A stretch of DNA of 64,000 nt from an uncultured Prevotella sp. (lineage in GTDB: Bacteria; Bacteroidota; Bacteroidia; Bacteroidales; Bacteroidaceae): NCBI GenBank assembly GCA_934215545.1, contig CAKQAD010000005.1, positions 12,668 to 76,667 of the forward strand, given 5' to 3'. How positions within the stretch are numbered: the stretch's first letter is position 1; every line of letters starts with the position of its first letter. Shown piece by piece: positions 27,322 to 36,523 of this stretch. The notes beneath the pieces are model-generated. The model worked only from the letters and a program-made list of their open reading frames with translations, had not been told where the DNA came from and did no database searches. A program made the position numbers and the translations under genes.

Positions 27322-29028
27322 ATGGCCAATTACTATACAGACCACCCGGAGTACGATTTCTATTTGAATCACCCGGAAATGAAGCGCGTCGTTGAACTCA
27401 AAGAGCGCAACTTCGCCGACAAAGACAAGTTTGAGGATGCACCAGTAGACTTTGAGGATGCCATCGAAAACTACAAGCGCGTGCTTGAAATCACAGGCGA
27501 CATATCAGCAAACATCATTGAGCCAAACTCAGAGGAGGTAGACCTCGAAGGACCACACCTCGTAGACGGACGCATGCACTATGCATCGAAGACATACGAA
27601 AACCTCGACGCTACACGCAAGGCAGGACTCTGGGGCATCTCAATGCCACGACGCTACAACGGACTCAACATGCCTATCACACCATATTCAATGGCTTCAG
27701 AGATAGTATCATGTGCCGATGCCGGATTTCAGAATATCTGGTCGCTACAAGACTGCATCGAAACTCTATATGAGTTCGGTTCGGAAGAACAACGACAGAA
27801 ATATATTCCACGAGTATGCGCCGGAGAAACAATGTCGATGGACCTTACAGAGCCCGATGCCGGATCCGACCTGCAGCGCGTAATGCTCAAGGCTACACAG
27901 GATGCCGACGGCACATGGCGACTCAACGGCGTGAAGCGATTCATCACCAACGGCGACTCCGACATACACCTTGTGCTTGCACGCTCTGAAGAAGGAACAC
28001 GCGACGGACGCGGACTCTCAATGTTCATCTACGACAAGCGTGAGGGCGGAGTGACAGTGCGACACATCGAGAACAAGCTCGGAATACACGGATCGCCAAC
28101 ATGCGAGCTCGTCTATAAAAACGCAAAAGCAGAGCTGTGCGGAAGCACACGCATGGGACTCATCAAGTATGTCATGGCACTCATGAATGGCGCACGTTTG
28201 GGCATCGCAGCACAATCGGTGGGCGTTAGCCAGGCAGCCTACAACGAAGCACTTGCATATGCCAAGGAACGCAAGCAGTTCGACACAGAAATCATTAAGT
28301 TCCCCGCTGTATACGACATGGTGGCACGCATCAAGGCAAAGCTCGATGCAGGACGCTCCATACTCTATCAGACAGCACGCTATGTCGACATCTACAAAGC
28401 ACTAGAAGACATACAGCGTGAGCGTAAGCTCACAGCAGAAGAGCGACAGGAACTCAAAAAATACTCACGACTGGCAGATGCATTCACTCCATTGGCAAAA
28501 GGCATCAACTCCGAATATGCCAACCAAAACACCTACGACGCCATACAGGTGCATGGCGGATCAGGATTTATCATGGAGTATAAGTGTCAGCGACTCTATC
28601 GCGATGCACGCATCTTCTCTATCTACGAAGGAACCACACAGCTACAGGTGGTGGCAGCAATACGCTACATTACCAACGGCACATACCTCGGCATCATCAA
28701 CGAAATGCTCGAGAAGGAAGTGGCCGACGAGCTGAAGCCACTGAAGGCTCGCGTTGTGGAAATGGTGAAACTCTACGAGCAGGCACTCAACTATGTGAAG
28801 GAAGCACAAGACCAGGAAATGCACGACTTCCTCGCACGTCGACTCTACAACATGACAGCAGAAATCGTTATGTCGCTACTCATTCTCGAAGATGCCACAC
28901 GATCAGCTGAACTCTTCGCCAAGAGCGCCCACGTATTTGTGAACATGGCGCAGAGCAACGTCATTGGAGAGCATGCATACATAATGAACTTCATCAAGGA
29001 AGACCTGCCTCACTTCCGCGCTGAATAA
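27322..29028 (+). CDS. Acyl-CoA dehydrogenase
   Basis: A 568-residue FAD enzyme catalysing alpha-beta oxidation of acyl-CoA and passing electrons to EtfAB. The start is MANYYTDHPEYDFYL (ATG 27322), one base after the etfA stop. MSMDLTEPDAGSDLQ and KLGIHGSPTCELVYKNA are the flavin/substrate blocks; QVHGGSGFIMEYKCQRLYRDARIFSIYEGTTQLQ is the C-terminal FAD contact region. An extra C-terminal helical domain makes it longer than short-chain enzymes (~380 residues), as in the Bacteroidetes subgroup. Chain-length preference cannot be read. In an anaerobe it may run with ETF in the reductive or bifurcating direction; that is inference. Confidence 0.93.
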   Translation: MANYYTDHPEYDFYLNHPEMKRVVELKERNFADKDKFEDAPVDFEDAIENYKRVLEITGDISANIIEPNSEEVDLEGPHLVDGRMHYASKTYENLDATRKAGLWGISMPRRYNGLNMPITPYSMASEIVSCADAGFQNIWSLQDCIETLYEFGSEEQRQKYIPRVCAGETMSMDLTEPDAGSDLQRVMLKATQDADGTWRLNGVKRFITNGDSDIHLVLARSEEGTRDGRGLSMFIYDKREGGVTVRHIENKLGIHGSPTCELVYKNAKAELCGSTRMGLIKYVMALMNGARLGIAAQSVGVSQAAYNEALAYAKERKQFDTEIIKFPAVYDMVARIKAKLDAGRSILYQTARYVDIYKALEDIQRERKLTAEERQELKKYSRLADAFTPLAKGINSEYANQNTYDAIQVHGGSGFIMEYKCQRLYRDARIFSIYEGTTQLQVVAAIRYITNGTYLGIINEMLEKEVADELKPLKARVVEMVKLYEQALNYVKEAQDQEMHDFLARRLYNMTAEIVMSLLILEDATRSAELFAKSAHVFVNMAQSNVIGEHAYIMNFIKEDLPHFRAE

Positions 29029-29056
29029 GCAACACGCATAAAGCACACATTATAGC

Positions 29057-29093
29057 AAGAGACTATGGCATAAAAACCATAGTCTCTTTTTTT
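29057..29093 (+). terminator. Terminator of the etf-acd operon
   Basis: A 12-bp perfect stem (29057-29068 with 29077-29088, AAGAGACTATGG) and a run of seven T (29087-29093). Confidence 0.93.
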
Positions 29094-29156
29094 ATACCTT
29101 ATATGTCAGTTTTTCAGATTTTTGCATTACCTTTGCATATAAAATGATATATATCA

Positions 29157-30938
29157 ATGGATAATATAAGGAATTTCTGTATTATTGCCCACATCGACCA
29201 TGGTAAGTCGACTCTTGCCGACCGACTGTTGGAGCGTACGCAAACAATCAAGATAACTGAAGGCCAGATGCTCGACAATATGGATCTGGAACGTGAACGT
29301 GGAATAACAATAAAAAGCCACGCCATTCAGATGGAATACCAGTATGAAGGCCAAAACTATATTCTCAACCTTATTGACACACCAGGACACGTCGACTTCT
29401 CATACGAGGTGTCAAGAAGCATAGCTGCATGCGAAGGAGCATTGCTCATAGTAGATGCTACACAGGGAGTGCAGGCACAAACTATATCAAATCTGTATAT
29501 GGCCATAGAACACGACCTTGAGATTATACCAGTAATCAACAAGATCGATATGCCAAGCGCAATGCCAGAAGAGGTAGAAGACGAAATCGTCGAACTCATA
29601 GGATGCAAGCACGAAGACATACTAAGAGCATCAGGAAAAACAGGAGAAGGCATCGACCAAGTGCTACAAGCAATCGTCGAGAGGGTGCCACACCCAGTGG
29701 GCAATCCCAAAGCACCACTGCAAGCACTTATCTTCGACTCGGTGTTCAACTCGTTCAGAGGCATCATAGCATATTTCAAAATTGAAAACGGACAAATACG
29801 CAAAGGCGATAAAGTGAAATTCTTCAACACCGGCATGGAATATGTAGCCGACGAGGTGGGAGTGCTGAAGATGGACATGGTGCCAAGAGATATGCTCGGA
29901 ACAGGCGAAGTGGGATATATCATATCCGGAATAAAAGACGCTACCGAAGTAAAGGTGGGCGACACCATAACACACATCAGCCAACCATGCGAAAAAGCTA
30001 TTGCAGGATTTCAAGAAGTGAAGCCAATGGTGTTTGCCGGAGTGTACCCAATAGACCCAAGCGAATATGAAAACCTGAGAGCATCGCTCGAAAAACTACA
30101 GCTCAACGATGCATCGCTAACATTCTCGCCAGAGTCGTCCGTAGCATTGGGATTCGGATTCCGGTGCGGATTTCTCGGACTACTACACATGGAGATAGTG
30201 CAGGAACGACTCGACCGAGAATTCAATATGGACGTAATCACAACCGTGCCAAACGTATCATATATGGTCTACGACAAGCACGGAGGAGTGAAGGAAGTGC
30301 ACAACCCATCAGGACTCCCCGAGCAGACACTCATCGACCATATTGAAGAGCCATACATACGCTCCACCATCATCACAACCACCAACTTCATCGGACCAAT
30401 AATGACACTGTGTCTTGATAAGCGTGGAGAACTCATAAACCAGGAATATGTCAGTGGCAACCGTGTAGAGCTGCATTTTATGCTGCCATTGGGAGAGATA
30501 GTTATCGACTTCTACGACAAACTAAAGTCGATAAGCAAAGGCTACGCATCATTCGACTATCATCTCGATGGATTCCGACCATCACGATTGGCAAAACTTG
30601 ACATACTGCTCAACGGAGAGCCAGTGGACGCACTCTCCGCACTCACTCATCAAGACAATGCAGTGACCATGGGCAGAAAAATGTGCGAAAAACTCAAAGA
30701 CCTTATCCCACGACAACAGTTCGACATAGCCATACAGGCAGCAATCGGAGCAAAAATCGTGGCACGCGAAACAATAAAGTGTGTCCGAAAAGATGTAACA
30801 GCAAAGTGCTATGGTGGCGATGTGAGCCGTAAGCGAAAACTACTCGAAAAGCAGAAGAAGGGTAAGAAACGTATGAAGCAGATTGGCAATGTAGAGGTGC
30901 CACAAAAGGCGTTCCTCGCAGTGCTTAAACTCGACTAA
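29157..30938 (+). CDS. lepA: Elongation factor 4 (LepA)
   Basis: A 593-residue ribosome-associated GTPase affecting translation fidelity and 30S assembly. G1 is AHIDHGKST (residues 11-19), G2/switch around [12 protein letters not shown]3 [15 protein letters not shown] and G4 NKIDMPSA. The C-terminal LepA-specific domain includes [39 protein letters not shown] and the basic end [27 protein letters not shown]. Length is normal. A -7 box TACCTTTG (29128-29135) lies 21 bp before the ATG. Confidence 0.98.
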   Translation: MDNIRNFCIIAHIDHGKSTLADRLLERTQTIKITEGQMLDNMDLERERGITIKSHAIQMEYQYEGQNYILNLIDTPGHVDFSYEVSRSIAACEGALLIVDATQGVQAQTISNLYMAIEHDLEIIPVINKIDMPSAMPEEVEDEIVELIGCKHEDILRASGKTGEGIDQVLQAIVERVPHPVGNPKAPLQALIFDSVFNSFRGIIAYFKIENGQIRKGDKVKFFNTGMEYVADEVGVLKMDMVPRDMLGTGEVGYIISGIKDATEVKVGDTITHISQPCEKAIAGFQEVKPMVFAGVYPIDPSEYENLRASLEKLQLNDASLTFSPESSVALGFGFRCGFLGLLHMEIVQERLDREFNMDVITTVPNVSYMVYDKHGGVKEVHNPSGLPEQTLIDHIEEPYIRSTIITTTNFIGPIMTLCLDKRGELINQEYVSGNRVELHFMLPLGEIVIDFYDKLKSISKGYASFDYHLDGFRPSRLAKLDILLNGEPVDALSALTHQDNAVTMGRKMCEKLKDLIPRQQFDIAIQAAIGAKIVARETIKCVRKDVTAKCYGGDVSRKRKLLEKQKKGKKRMKQIGNVEVPQKAFLAVLKLD

Positions 30939-30978
30939 TAAAATAAAGAGAAAGCGTAAAAAGAAAGGAAGGTATATT

Positions 30979-31578
30979 ATGAAAGCTATTGTCAGTAGCA
31001 ACAGACGCGATATTGCTCGCGAACTGGCAAGAAAGTATAGTACAATGACGCATGAAGAACTTGATGTGTTAGAAAGTATACTCGTGCCAATAAAATACGC
31101 CAAGGGAGAACTCGTATTGAAGGAAGGCGAAGTGTGCCGACAATTCCTGTATATCGAAAAGGGACTTCTGCGCCAGTTTTACTATAAGCATGGAAAGGAG
31201 GTAACCGAGCATATCGGTGCCGACCACACCATTGTGATGTGCATAGAGAGTCTCTTTAAAGAAGAGCCAACAAGTCTGCAAGTAGAAGCACTCGAACAAA
31301 CAGTGGTGTATGCACTACCTAAAGCAGAACTCGAGAGAGTGGCAATGCATAATGTAAACATACAGATTCTTTATCGCAAAATATTAGAGGAAAGCCTCAT
31401 ACAATCGCAAGTGCATGCCGACCTTGTGCGATTTGAAACAGCACAAGACCGCTATAAGAAAATATGCAAGCTAATGCCACAGGTGGTGCTGAGAGCACAA
31501 TTGTCGCATATTGCAAGCTATTTGCAGATGACTCCCGAAACACTATCAAGAGTGAGAGCCACTACTATACTCGATTAA
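30979..31578 (+). CDS. Crp/Fnr family transcriptional regulator
   Basis: A 199-residue regulator with an N-terminal cyclic-nucleotide-binding-like beta-roll (GELVLKEGEVCRQFLYIEKGLLRQFYY), a dimer helix and a short C-terminal helix-turn-helix (LSHIASYLQMTPETLSRVRA). The nucleotide pocket lacks the RxS/T-type phosphate-binding cassette of true Crp, so the effector may differ. It follows lepA by 40 bp on the same strand and may share its transcript. Four 20-bp near-repeats lie just downstream. Its targets are unknown; given its neighbours it is one candidate, not a demonstrated one, for local acyl-CoA control. Confidence 0.82.
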   Translation: MKAIVSSNRRDIARELARKYSTMTHEELDVLESILVPIKYAKGELVLKEGEVCRQFLYIEKGLLRQFYYKHGKEVTEHIGADHTIVMCIESLFKEEPTSLQVEALEQTVVYALPKAELERVAMHNVNIQILYRKILEESLIQSQVHADLVRFETAQDRYKKICKLMPQVVLRAQLSHIASYLQMTPETLSRVRATTILD

Positions 31579-31601
31579 AACACAATAATGTATAATGACC
31601 G

Positions 31602-31681
31602 ATTTGGGTAAAAACTATGAGCAAATAGGTAAGATCAATACCAAATAGGTAAGATAAAAAACAAATAGACATAAACACAAA
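31602..31681. repeat. 20-bp tandem repeats downstream of the Crp-like gene
   Basis: CAAATAGGTAAGAT occurs at 31622-31635 and 31642-31655, CAAATAGA at 31662-31669, and a diverged unit precedes them at ~31602; all are in 20-bp steps. The last unit runs into the terminator stem. Confidence 0.7.
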
Positions 31682-31723
31682 AAAGGCAAACAGCATATCA
31701 CTGTTTGCCTTTTTTGTGTTTAT
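31671..31723. terminator. Bidirectional terminator, Crp-like gene / acyl-CoA synthetases
   Basis: A 23-bp perfect stem (31671-31693 with 31701-31723), loop CATATCA, with A6/T6 runs on each side for the convergent genes. Confidence 0.93.
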
Positions 31724-31746
31724 ACGTTGTCTAATGCAATCCCCTG

Positions 31747-33405
31747 TTATTTGTATAGATATCTCTTGATACTCTTCTTTGGAGTCTTTTCGAACTCCTC
31801 CTTCATTATCTCTATTGCTGCAAGGCGGCAGTAAGGTGGTTGACTCGCATTGAGCTCCTGGCGGTTTTGCTCCATGATGTTCTGTAGATCTTCGTCGTTA
31901 AGGCGCATAGTAGCAGCCTCGTCGAAGTCGGGATAAACCAATCCTACAAGTTTGTCTCCACGCTGCACAACAACGCTCTCCGTAACCATGTTAAGAGAGT
32001 TGAGCTTGTCTTCAATCTCCTCAGGATAGATGTTCTGTCCGCTTGAACCAAGCAGCATATTCTTAGAACGACCCTTGATGAACACATTGCCATCGGCATC
32101 CATGAGTCCGAGATCGCCAGTGTGATACCAACCATCAGCATCGAGAGTCTGTGCTGTAGCCTCCTCGTTCTTGTAGTAGCCAAGCATAACATTCAGTCCG
32201 CGGGCAAGAATCTCTCCAGGCACGTTGGCTGGGTCAGGACTGTCAATCTTCACCTCCATGTGAACCACTGGCTTGCCACACGAACCAGTCACAAACTCAT
32301 TGTGGTCGGCATAGCAGATTATAGGAGCACACTCTGTGGCGCCATAGCCAACGGTGTAAGGGAAGTGGATGCGCTTGAGGAACTGCTCCACCTCCTGGTT
32401 GAAGGCTGCACCACCAATTATTATTTCGTAGAAGTTTCCACCAAAGGCATTCACCACCTGCTCGCGTATTTTCTGGTTCACCTTCTTGTTTACAATCGGC
32501 ATGTTGAGAAGCACACGCATGCGGTTGTTCTGTATCTTTGGGAACACCTTCTTGCGAATAATCTTCTCTATAACCAAAGGAACAGCAATGATTACAGCTG
32601 GCTTCACTTCGGCAAAGGCAGCAGCGATAATTGCCGGACTAGGCACGCGGGTCAGGTAGAACACATGGCAGCCATACAAGAATTCAAAGAGAAACTCGAA
32701 TGCCATGCCATACATGTGAGCCATCGGCAGAATACTGATGATAGAAGCGTTGTTGTCGATAATATTGCCTAAAACGCTAATGGCAAAGTCGTAGTTGCTC
32801 CAAAGCGCTCTGTAAGGAATCATTACACCCTTAGAGAAGCCCGTGGTGCCACTCGTGTAGTTGATCAGAGCCAATTCGTTAGGCGACTGCTCCTTGTAGT
32901 AGCTCACATGTTCCTTGCGAAAATATTTGGGATATTTATGTCCGAACATCTCATTGAGGTGTTCGCGAGCATAGGTAAGTTTCTCTGTGCGCGACACCAC
33001 AAGCGAGTAGTCGGGGATATATATGATGCCTTCAAGATGTGGCATCTTGGTCTGGTCGATGATTGTTGCCACATAGTCGCCTACGAACAACAATTTTGCC
33101 TCGCTATGGTTTACAATGTTGTGTATCTGATCGGCAGTGAACTCGTGCAATATTGGCACTGCCACGGCGCCATAGGTGAGTGTAGCGAGAAAAGCAACCG
33201 CCCAGCTTGCGCTGTTGCGGCCACACAGGGCAATCTTGTCGCCCCTCTCCACACCGCTGTTTTCGAACATGATGTGTAGCTTCTCAATTTTACGTGCCAC
33301 GTCGTGATATTGCAGTGTGGCTCCTTTGAAGTCGGTGAGAGCATCCTTGTCCCAATTCTGAATGATGCTCTTTTCTATCAAAGCGTTAAAGCTGGGTATT
33401 TCCAT
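31747..33405 (-). CDS. AMP-dependent acyl-CoA synthetase (second of tandem pair)
   Basis: A 552-residue adenylate-forming ligase that probably activates a fatty acid to acyl-CoA (or acyl-ACP) via acyl-AMP. INYTSGTTGFSKGVMIP (181-197) is the P-loop-like A3 motif, VGYGATECAPII the A5 motif, YHTGDLGLMDADGNVFIKGR the A7-A8 hinge, and KKSIKRYLYK at the extreme C-terminus holds the A10 lysine. It is shorter than E. coli FadD, which suits the compact Bacteroidetes long-chain ligases. It lies 11 bp after the paralogue on the same strand and is clearly a duplicate of it. Confidence 0.9.
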   Translation of the reverse strand: MEIPSFNALIEKSIIQNWDKDALTDFKGATLQYHDVARKIEKLHIMFENSGVERGDKIALCGRNSASWAVAFLATLTYGAVAVPILHEFTADQIHNIVNHSEAKLLFVGDYVATIIDQTKMPHLEGIIYIPDYSLVVSRTEKLTYAREHLNEMFGHKYPKYFRKEHVSYYKEQSPNELALINYTSGTTGFSKGVMIPYRALWSNYDFAISVLGNIIDNNASIISILPMAHMYGMAFEFLFEFLYGCHVFYLTRVPSPAIIAAAFAEVKPAVIIAVPLVIEKIIRKKVFPKIQNNRMRVLLNMPIVNKKVNQKIREQVVNAFGGNFYEIIIGGAAFNQEVEQFLKRIHFPYTVGYGATECAPIICYADHNEFVTGSCGKPVVHMEVKIDSPDPANVPGEILARGLNVMLGYYKNEEATAQTLDADGWYHTGDLGLMDADGNVFIKGRSKNMLLGSSGQNIYPEEIEDKLNSLNMVTESVVVQRGDKLVGLVYPDFDEAATMRLNDEDLQNIMEQNRQELNASQPPYCRLAAIEIMKEEFEKTPKKSIKRYLYK

Positions 33406-33416
33406 TTCTTTGGGTT

Positions 33417-35078
33417 TTATTTGTAAAGATACCTTTTAATGCTTTTCTTTGCCGTTTTTTGAAACTCCTCATTCTGTATCTCTATGGCAGCGATTTTGCA
33501 GAATGGTGGTATCTGGCTGTTGAGAAGCTTTAGGTTTTCGTTCATTATTCCTTTTATGTCGTCGTCGCTGAAGTCCATCGACTCTTTATCTTCTATCTCA
33601 GGGTGCACAAGCGCTATAAGCTTGTTGCCACGCTGGATGATGATGCTTTCGCCTACAAGCGGCATGTTGTTGAGTTTGTCTTCTATCTCTTCGGGATAAA
33701 CATTCTGTCCGTTGGCACCGAGTAGCATATTCTTGATGCGTCCCTTGATGTAGAAATATCCGTCGGCAGACATTGTAGCGAGGTCGCCGGTGTGAAACCA
33801 GCCGTCGGCATCAAGCACTTGGCGTGTAGCCTCTTCGTTCTTATAGTAGCCGAGCATTACGTTCATACCACGTGTCATCAATTCGCCAGGTGTGTTCTGT
33901 GGGTCGGCACTGTTTACCTTCACTTCCATGTAGTCTACAGCAGGGCCGCAAGAGCCCATACGATAGTTCGGATAGTTGGTAAATGTTATTAAAGGTGCTG
34001 TCTCGGTTGTGCCGTAGCCTATGGTCACTGGCACGCCTACACTATTGAGAAATTCCTCTATGCCTTGATTGAGTGGAGCGCCTCCAACGATTATCTCGTA
34101 GGCATTGCCACCGAAAGCATCCATAATCTGCTCTTTGATGTGCTGTTTTATCTTGCGGCTGATTACGGGCATGCTCATCAGTAGCTTCATCTTGCTTGTC
34201 TGCAAATTGGCAATCACTTTACGGCGTATTATCTTCTCCACCACAAGAGGCACTGCCACTATCAGTCGTGGCTTAACCTCAGCAAAAGCCTGAGCTATCA
34301 GCGATGGCGATGGCAGGCGGTTAAGGAAGTAGATGTGGCAGCCGTTGATGAATCCGAAAAGGAACTCCACTGCCAGGCCATACATGTGAGCCATTGGCAA
34401 GATGCTCACCAGGTTGCTTCCAGGCTTCACATTCGGTGCAAGGTTTCTAAGCACAAAGTTGGTGTTGCCCCATATTGCTCTGTAGGGCAGCATTACTCCT
34501 TTTGAGAACCCAGTGGTGCCGCTGGTGTAGTTGATCATTGCCAACTCTTCGGGCGATTGCTCTTTGTAGTAGCACACATGCTCCTTGCGGAAGTATTTTG
34601 GAAATCTATGCCCGTAGATTTCGTTAAGATGCTCGCGGGCATAAGTGAGCTTTTCGGAGCGTGTCACACTCACGGAGAAGTCGGGTAAATATATTATGCC
34701 CTCCAAATCGGGCATGCTATCGGGATTGATGATTGTTGCTACTACGTCGCCCACAAACAGAAGCTTTGCCTCACTGTGGTTCACGATGTTGTGTATCTGT
34801 TCGGCTGTAAACTCATGTTGCACTGGCACTGCCACTGCACCATACGTTAATGTAGCGAGGAAAGCCACTGCCCAGTGGCTACTGTTGCGGCCACAGAGTG
34901 CTATTTTGTCGCCTCTCACCACGCCGCTGTTTTCGAATAGTATATGTAGCTTTTCTATCTTTCGGGCTACATCATGATATTGTAGAGTTGCACCTTTATA
35001 ATCGGTGAATGCATCCTGATCCCAATATTTTATTATACTCTCCTCTATGTATGAGTTGAAACTTGGTATTTGCTCCAT
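33417..35078 (-). CDS. AMP-dependent acyl-CoA synthetase (first of tandem pair)
   Basis: A 553-residue paralogue of the following gene, sharing long identical blocks (ATLQYHDVARKIEKLHI; GDKIALCGRNS; KKSIKRYLYK). It has INYTSGTTGFSKGVMLP, IGYGTTETAPLI and FHTGDLATMSADGYFYIKGR, so all adenylation motifs are intact. The two copies differ mainly around the acyl pocket (residues ~200-300), suggesting different substrate ranges. The start codon at 35078 touches a TTGCACAAA..TTTGTGCAA palindrome that also overlaps the promoter, which makes repressor control likely. Confidence 0.9.
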   Translation of the reverse strand: MEQIPSFNSYIEESIIKYWDQDAFTDYKGATLQYHDVARKIEKLHILFENSGVVRGDKIALCGRNSSHWAVAFLATLTYGAVAVPVQHEFTAEQIHNIVNHSEAKLLFVGDVVATIINPDSMPDLEGIIYLPDFSVSVTRSEKLTYAREHLNEIYGHRFPKYFRKEHVCYYKEQSPEELAMINYTSGTTGFSKGVMLPYRAIWGNTNFVLRNLAPNVKPGSNLVSILPMAHMYGLAVEFLFGFINGCHIYFLNRLPSPSLIAQAFAEVKPRLIVAVPLVVEKIIRRKVIANLQTSKMKLLMSMPVISRKIKQHIKEQIMDAFGGNAYEIIVGGAPLNQGIEEFLNSVGVPVTIGYGTTETAPLITFTNYPNYRMGSCGPAVDYMEVKVNSADPQNTPGELMTRGMNVMLGYYKNEEATRQVLDADGWFHTGDLATMSADGYFYIKGRIKNMLLGANGQNVYPEEIEDKLNNMPLVGESIIIQRGNKLIALVHPEIEDKESMDFSDDDIKGIMNENLKLLNSQIPPFCKIAAIEIQNEEFQKTAKKSIKRYLYK

Positions 35079-35104
35079 TGCACAAAGTTCAAATTTTTGT
35101 GCAA
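35078..35104. promoter_or_regulatory. Candidate operator over the acyl-CoA synthetase start site
   Basis: TTGCACAAA (35078-35086), 9 nt, TTTGTGCAA (35096-35104). One arm overlaps the -7 box and the predicted start of transcription; the other touches the start codon. The same half-sites form the etfB upstream palindrome. Related half-sites TTTGCAC (35118-35124) and TTTGTGC (35136-35142) lie upstream. Confidence 0.65.
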
Positions 35105-35133
35105 AGATACGTGATTATTTGCACAGTGCCAAA
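35102..35133 (-). promoter_or_regulatory. Bacteroidetes promoter of the acyl-CoA synthetase pair
   Basis: On the minus strand, TTTG (35130-35133), 20 bp, TATCTTTG (35102-35109). The start is expected near 35095, a ~17-nt leader. Confidence 0.85.
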
Positions 35134-35173
35134 AGTTTTGTGCAGTATTTTTAATATGTATACAAAAAGCAAC

Positions 35174-36427
35174 CTATTCGTAGCGCATAGACCGTGCTGG
35201 GTGAATGTGCGACACGAGATAGCTCGGACCAATCATCACTATTGTAGAGATAATTAGTGTAGCAATGTTGAGCAATGCCACATACAGCCAGTTTATTTCT
35301 GTTGGCACGGTGTCTACATAATAAGTGGCAGGATTGAGCTTTATGAGTCCGGTGTAGTGTTGCAATGTTACAATTCCCAGGCCGAGAATGTTGCCAATGA
35401 GCAGTCCGCGCCCTATGATAAACACTGCAAACCACAGAAAGGTGTGCCTTACAGTGGCGTTGCGTGCACCAAGGGCTTTTAATATGCCTATCATGTTGGT
35501 GCGCTCAAGAATAATGATGAGCAGTCCGCTTGCCATTGTCACCACAGCTACAATGGTCATGATAGCGAGTATTATCCATACGTTGAGGTTGAGCAAATCG
35601 AGCCATGAGAATATTTGTGGATTTAACTGTCGTATGGTTTTGCTTGAGTAGGTGTTGCCGTATTGGTCTTCTGTGCGGTTCACCTTATTTGTTATAATGT
35701 CTTCGGTGTGTGCTATGTCGTCAAAGTTGTTGATGCTAATCTCTGCTCCCGACACTTGGTCGGGTTGCCATCCGTTGAGCTTCACGGCAGTGTATAGGTC
35801 GCAAAAACATGTGGCTTTGTCGTATTGTGTGAGATTAGTCTGGTAGACTCCGGCAATGGTGAAGCGTCGGGTGCGCACACCACTATTGTCGATGAAGTAG
35901 GCAAAAAGTCGGTTGCCAGCCTTCACCTTTAGCTTGTCTGCCATATATTTAGATATAACAATGTTGTTGGTGTTGGCATTGTCGGCAAAGTGTGGCAGGC
36001 TGCCTTCTACCATATTGTTGTGAATGAAGGTGGAGTCGAACTCTGGGCCGACGCCTTTGAACATTACACCAAGGAAGTCGTCGTCAGTTTTCAGTATACC
36101 TTGCTTGTAGGCATAGCGTTGCACATGGCTCACGCCATCGGTGCTTTTGAGCACACGCATCATAGAGTCGGGCATGGCAATAGGATTGCCTAAGGCTCCT
36201 GATTGTAGAGTGTAGAATTCTGCCACTTGTATGTGACTGCCAAATCCCACCACCTTATCGCGTATGGTGTGCTTGAAACCAAGCACCACACAAATGCTGA
36301 TTATCATCACTGCCAATCCTATTGCTACTCCTGCCATGGCTATGCGTATGGCAGGTTTTGACACTTTCTGTGTGTCGTTGGCTTGATTGGTGTAAATTCT
36401 ACGTGCTATATATAGAGGAAAATTCAT
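35174..36427 (-). CDS. FtsX-like ABC permease (LolC/E type)
   Basis: A 417-residue inner-membrane permease. The start is MNFPLYIARRIYTN (36427), where relatives begin, not the in-frame codon 54 bp upstream. One N-terminal helix (AIRIAMAGVAIGLAVMIISICVV), a large periplasmic MacB-like domain (FGSHIQVAEF ... LNPQIFSWLDLLN), then three helices (WIILAIMTIVAVVTMASGLLIII ... ) as in LolC/LolE. This family extracts lipoproteins for transport to the outer membrane, or moves other substrates; the partner ATPase is not adjacent. It sits downstream of the aminotransferase with a hairpin between. Confidence 0.85.
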   Translation of the reverse strand: MNFPLYIARRIYTNQANDTQKVSKPAIRIAMAGVAIGLAVMIISICVVLGFKHTIRDKVVGFGSHIQVAEFYTLQSGALGNPIAMPDSMMRVLKSTDGVSHVQRYAYKQGILKTDDDFLGVMFKGVGPEFDSTFIHNNMVEGSLPHFADNANTNNIVISKYMADKLKVKAGNRLFAYFIDNSGVRTRRFTIAGVYQTNLTQYDKATCFCDLYTAVKLNGWQPDQVSGAEISINNFDDIAHTEDIITNKVNRTEDQYGNTYSSKTIRQLNPQIFSWLDLLNLNVWIILAIMTIVAVVTMASGLLIIILERTNMIGILKALGARNATVRHTFLWFAVFIIGRGLLIGNILGLGIVTLQHYTGLIKLNPATYYVDTVPTEINWLYVALLNIATLIISTIVMIGPSYLVSHIHPARSMRYE

Positions 36428-36453
36428 TTCTTTTATTGTTATAGTAAACAAAA

Positions 36454-36480
36454 TGAGGCTAGGATGTGTTCCCAGCCTCA
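36454..36480 (-). terminator. Hairpin after the aminotransferase gene
   Basis: TGAGGCT (36454-36460) with AGCCTCA (36474-36480), extended by GG/CC; on the minus strand it is followed by TTTTG. Moderate strength. Confidence 0.6.
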
Positions 36481-36523
36481 CGTTGTTTTTATGATTTTAT
36501 AGTGTGTATGCACTTGTGTTTTG

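Noticed and set aside
29157..31578. lepA and the Crp-like gene considered part of the etf operon
   Set aside because: A strong terminator (29057-29093) and a new -7 box (29128-29135) separate them.
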